NCBI GenBank assembly: GCA_014378845.1
Contig: JACMNB010000051.1
Span: 43,685 to 107,684, forward strand
Direction of reading: 5' to 3'
Length of the DNA stretch: 64,000 nt
DNA from: Methylotenera sp.
GTDB taxonomy: Bacteria > Pseudomonadota > Gammaproteobacteria > Burkholderiales > Methylophilaceae
The notes under the pieces were generated by a model, which had not been told where the DNA came from, ran no database searches, and worked only from the letters and a program-made list of their open reading frames with translations. Shown piece after piece: positions 62,409 to 64,000 of the stretch. Each line of letters begins with the position of its first letter. Positions within the stretch are counted from its first letter, which is position 1. Made by a program: the position numbers and the translations under genes.

Positions 62409-62444
62409 CCAACAAAAAGCCCCGCATGCGGGGCTTTTTGTTGG
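62409..62444. terminator. Bidirectional rho-independent terminator
   Basis: Perfect 36-nt palindrome CCAACAAAAAGCCCCGCATGCGGGGCTTTTTGTTGG between two convergent genes. Confidence 0.93.
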
Positions 62445-62463
62445 TTTAAAGTTCTTCTAAATA

Positions 62464-62979
62464 CTAGTTATCACGATCTTCATCATGGTGTTTGTCATGT
62501 CCATAGGCATGACCCCTACCGTGTTTATTTTTATGCTGACGCTTGTGCTGTCCCTCACGAGAGCTTTCATTGCGAGAAGTTACGTTACTAGAAGTTTGAT
62601 TACGAGAAGACTTTGTAGGCTCTGCGATAACCTTACCCACTACCGCACCGCCTGCACCGCCAACACCAGCGCCGACCACAGCGCCCGTGCCACTTCCACT
62701 TACTTTTCGCCCAACTGCAGCGCCGCCAGCTCCGCCCACCGCACCGCCAATCACAGCGCCTGTTTGACCTTCACCTTTAGTAGTCACTGCACCACCAACG
62801 CCGCCGCCAACTGCACCGCCCAGTACTTCACCCGTGCTGCCACCGACTACACCGCCAAGCGCAGTGCCTACCGCAGCACCTAAACCGCCACCCACTGCCG
62901 TTTTGGCGTTACTGTCCTCGGCCATTACTTGGCCAGAAAATAATACCATTGCTAATATTGAACCGTTGATTAACTTCAA
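62464..62979 (-). CDS. Glycine-zipper protein with basic His-rich C-terminus
   Basis: Signal peptide; repeated GGAVGGGVGGAV-type glycine zippers; tail HKRQHKNKHGRGHAYGHDKHHDEDRDN. Confidence 0.8.
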   Translation of the reverse strand: MKLINGSILAMVLFSGQVMAEDSNAKTAVGGGLGAAVGTALGGVVGGSTGEVLGGAVGGGVGGAVTTKGEGQTGAVIGGAVGGAGGAAVGRKVSGSGTGAVVGAGVGGAGGAVVGKVIAEPTKSSRNQTSSNVTSRNESSREGQHKRQHKNKHGRGHAYGHDKHHDEDRDN

Positions 62980-63120
62980 TTTGACTTCCTTTTTGTAGAA
63001 AAAATATGTGTTTCGATATCACATTTTATTAGATTAAAAAAAACGCACCTTGTTAGGCGCCAGGTTATGAATGCAAGAAAATCCTTGCATCAATTTTTGA
63101 TAACTTTTAGTCGTCTATGG

Positions 63121-64000
63121 TTATTTAACGCGCATGCCGGGCTGTGCGCCTACATCTGGCGATAAAATAAATGGCCCACCACGCTCATCACTGGCGGCCA
63201 GCACCATGCCTTCACTCATGCCAAACTTCATTTTACGTGGCGCTAAATTAGCCACCATTACGGTTAATCGGCCGACCAAAGTCGCAGGGTCGTAAGACGA
63301 TTTAATGCCAGCAAATACTTGGCGCGTTTTTGATTCACCCATATTAGTCACCTCTCCAATGTCTAAGGTTAGTTTTAATAATTTCTCCGCGCCTTCTACA
63401 TGCTCGGCATTTACAATCTTGGCGATGCTTAAATCGACCTTCATAAAATCATCAATTGAAATATAAGCGCCCTCTTCCTTTGCAACAGAAGGCTGTGCTG
63501 TTGAAGCTGCTGGCGATGCTGTTTTAATGACTGCAGGCTTTATTGCTGCTGTAGCTGTTAAATTTTCTTTGTTCGCTTCAGTCATGGCTTCAATCGCTTT
63601 CGGGTCTATACGAGTCATTAAATGGTTAAATTCTTTAATTTTATGTCCATCAGAAAAACCATTGTCAACATCATTCCAAGTTAGGGGTGGTATATTTAAA
63701 AACTCTTCTACATTTTTCGCTATTTCTGGTAAAACTGGTTTCAGATATAAAGTTAAGATTCTAAATATTTCCAAGGCTTCAGAACAAACTCTTTTTAAAT
63801 TACTTTTTTCAATTTCACTATCAAGACTTTTTGCCATGATCCATGGTGCTTTTTCAGCTATATAAGCATTTGCCAGATCTGCTAATTTCATAATGGCAAC
63901 GATAGCCTGGCTAAAAGCCCTGTTGCTGTAATGTCTTTGTATTTGTATAGCCTCACTTCTTAATTTCTTAATAATTGCAGGCTCTAAAGGGGTTGGCGAC
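63121..64000 (-). CDS. metG: Methionyl-tRNA synthetase, C-terminal part (5' end off the window)
   Basis: C-terminal tRNA-binding domain [36 protein letters not shown]. My reading extends in frame upstream of the listed Met to the window edge ([53 protein letters not shown]). Confidence 0.95.
   Translation of the reverse strand, partial: SPTPLEPAIIKKLRSEAIQIQRHYSNRAFSQAIVAIMKLADLANAYIAEKAPWIMAKSLDSEIEKSNLKRVCSEALEIFRILTLYLKPVLPEIAKNVEEFLNIPPLTWNDVDNGFSDGHKIKEFNHLMTRIDPKAIEAMTEANKENLTATAAIKPAVIKTASPAASTAQPSVAKEEGAYISIDDFMKVDLSIAKIVNAEHVEGAEKLLKLTLDIGEVTNMGESKTRQVFAGIKSSYDPATLVGRLTVMVANLAPRKMKFGMSEGMVLAASDERGGPFILSPDVGAQPGMRVK

Noticed and set aside
62485-62883. 132-aa plus-strand ORF
   Set aside because: Antisense of the glycine-zipper gene; its Ser/Thr/Ala-rich composition comes from the repeats on the other strand.

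Overview
The window looks like a betaproteobacterial chromosome segment. Gene content, low-to-moderate GC and a PEP-CTERM protein suggest a Methylotenera/Methylophilaceae-like methylotroph; this is inference and was not checked. It is mostly core genes: a cus-type copper/silver efflux operon with satellite metal-binding proteins, greB, an AddAB-like helicase/nuclease pair, dedA, mfd, rpiA, mltF, serS, rarA, lolA, ftsK, dps, trxB, ispDF, amtB, gluQ, hslO, aqpZ, rsuA, ygiQ, aat/bpt, tyrA-aroA-cmk-rpsA-ihfB-lapB-pyrF, a ComEA-like protein and the 3' part of metG. I saw no CRISPR array, prophage, transposase, tRNA, rRNA or obvious undescribed multigene system. The most interesting material lies between and inside the core genes. 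(1) There is a dense network of REP/REPIN-like and MITE-like palindromic repeats from several families. One copy supplies the stop codon of aat, and three related sequences appear as in-frame insertions in addA-like, mfd and aroA. (2) An outer-membrane beta-barrel gene has a single in-frame stop 36 codons before what looks like its true C-terminus. (3) amtB has an apparent sigma54 promoter plus two NtrC-like enhancer sites spaced 30 bp apart. (4) A secreted ComEA-like HhH protein carries a histone-H1-like Ala/Lys tail. (5) Ribosomal protein S1 lacks its sixth S1 domain. (6) Several exact tandem repeats sit in or next to genes.
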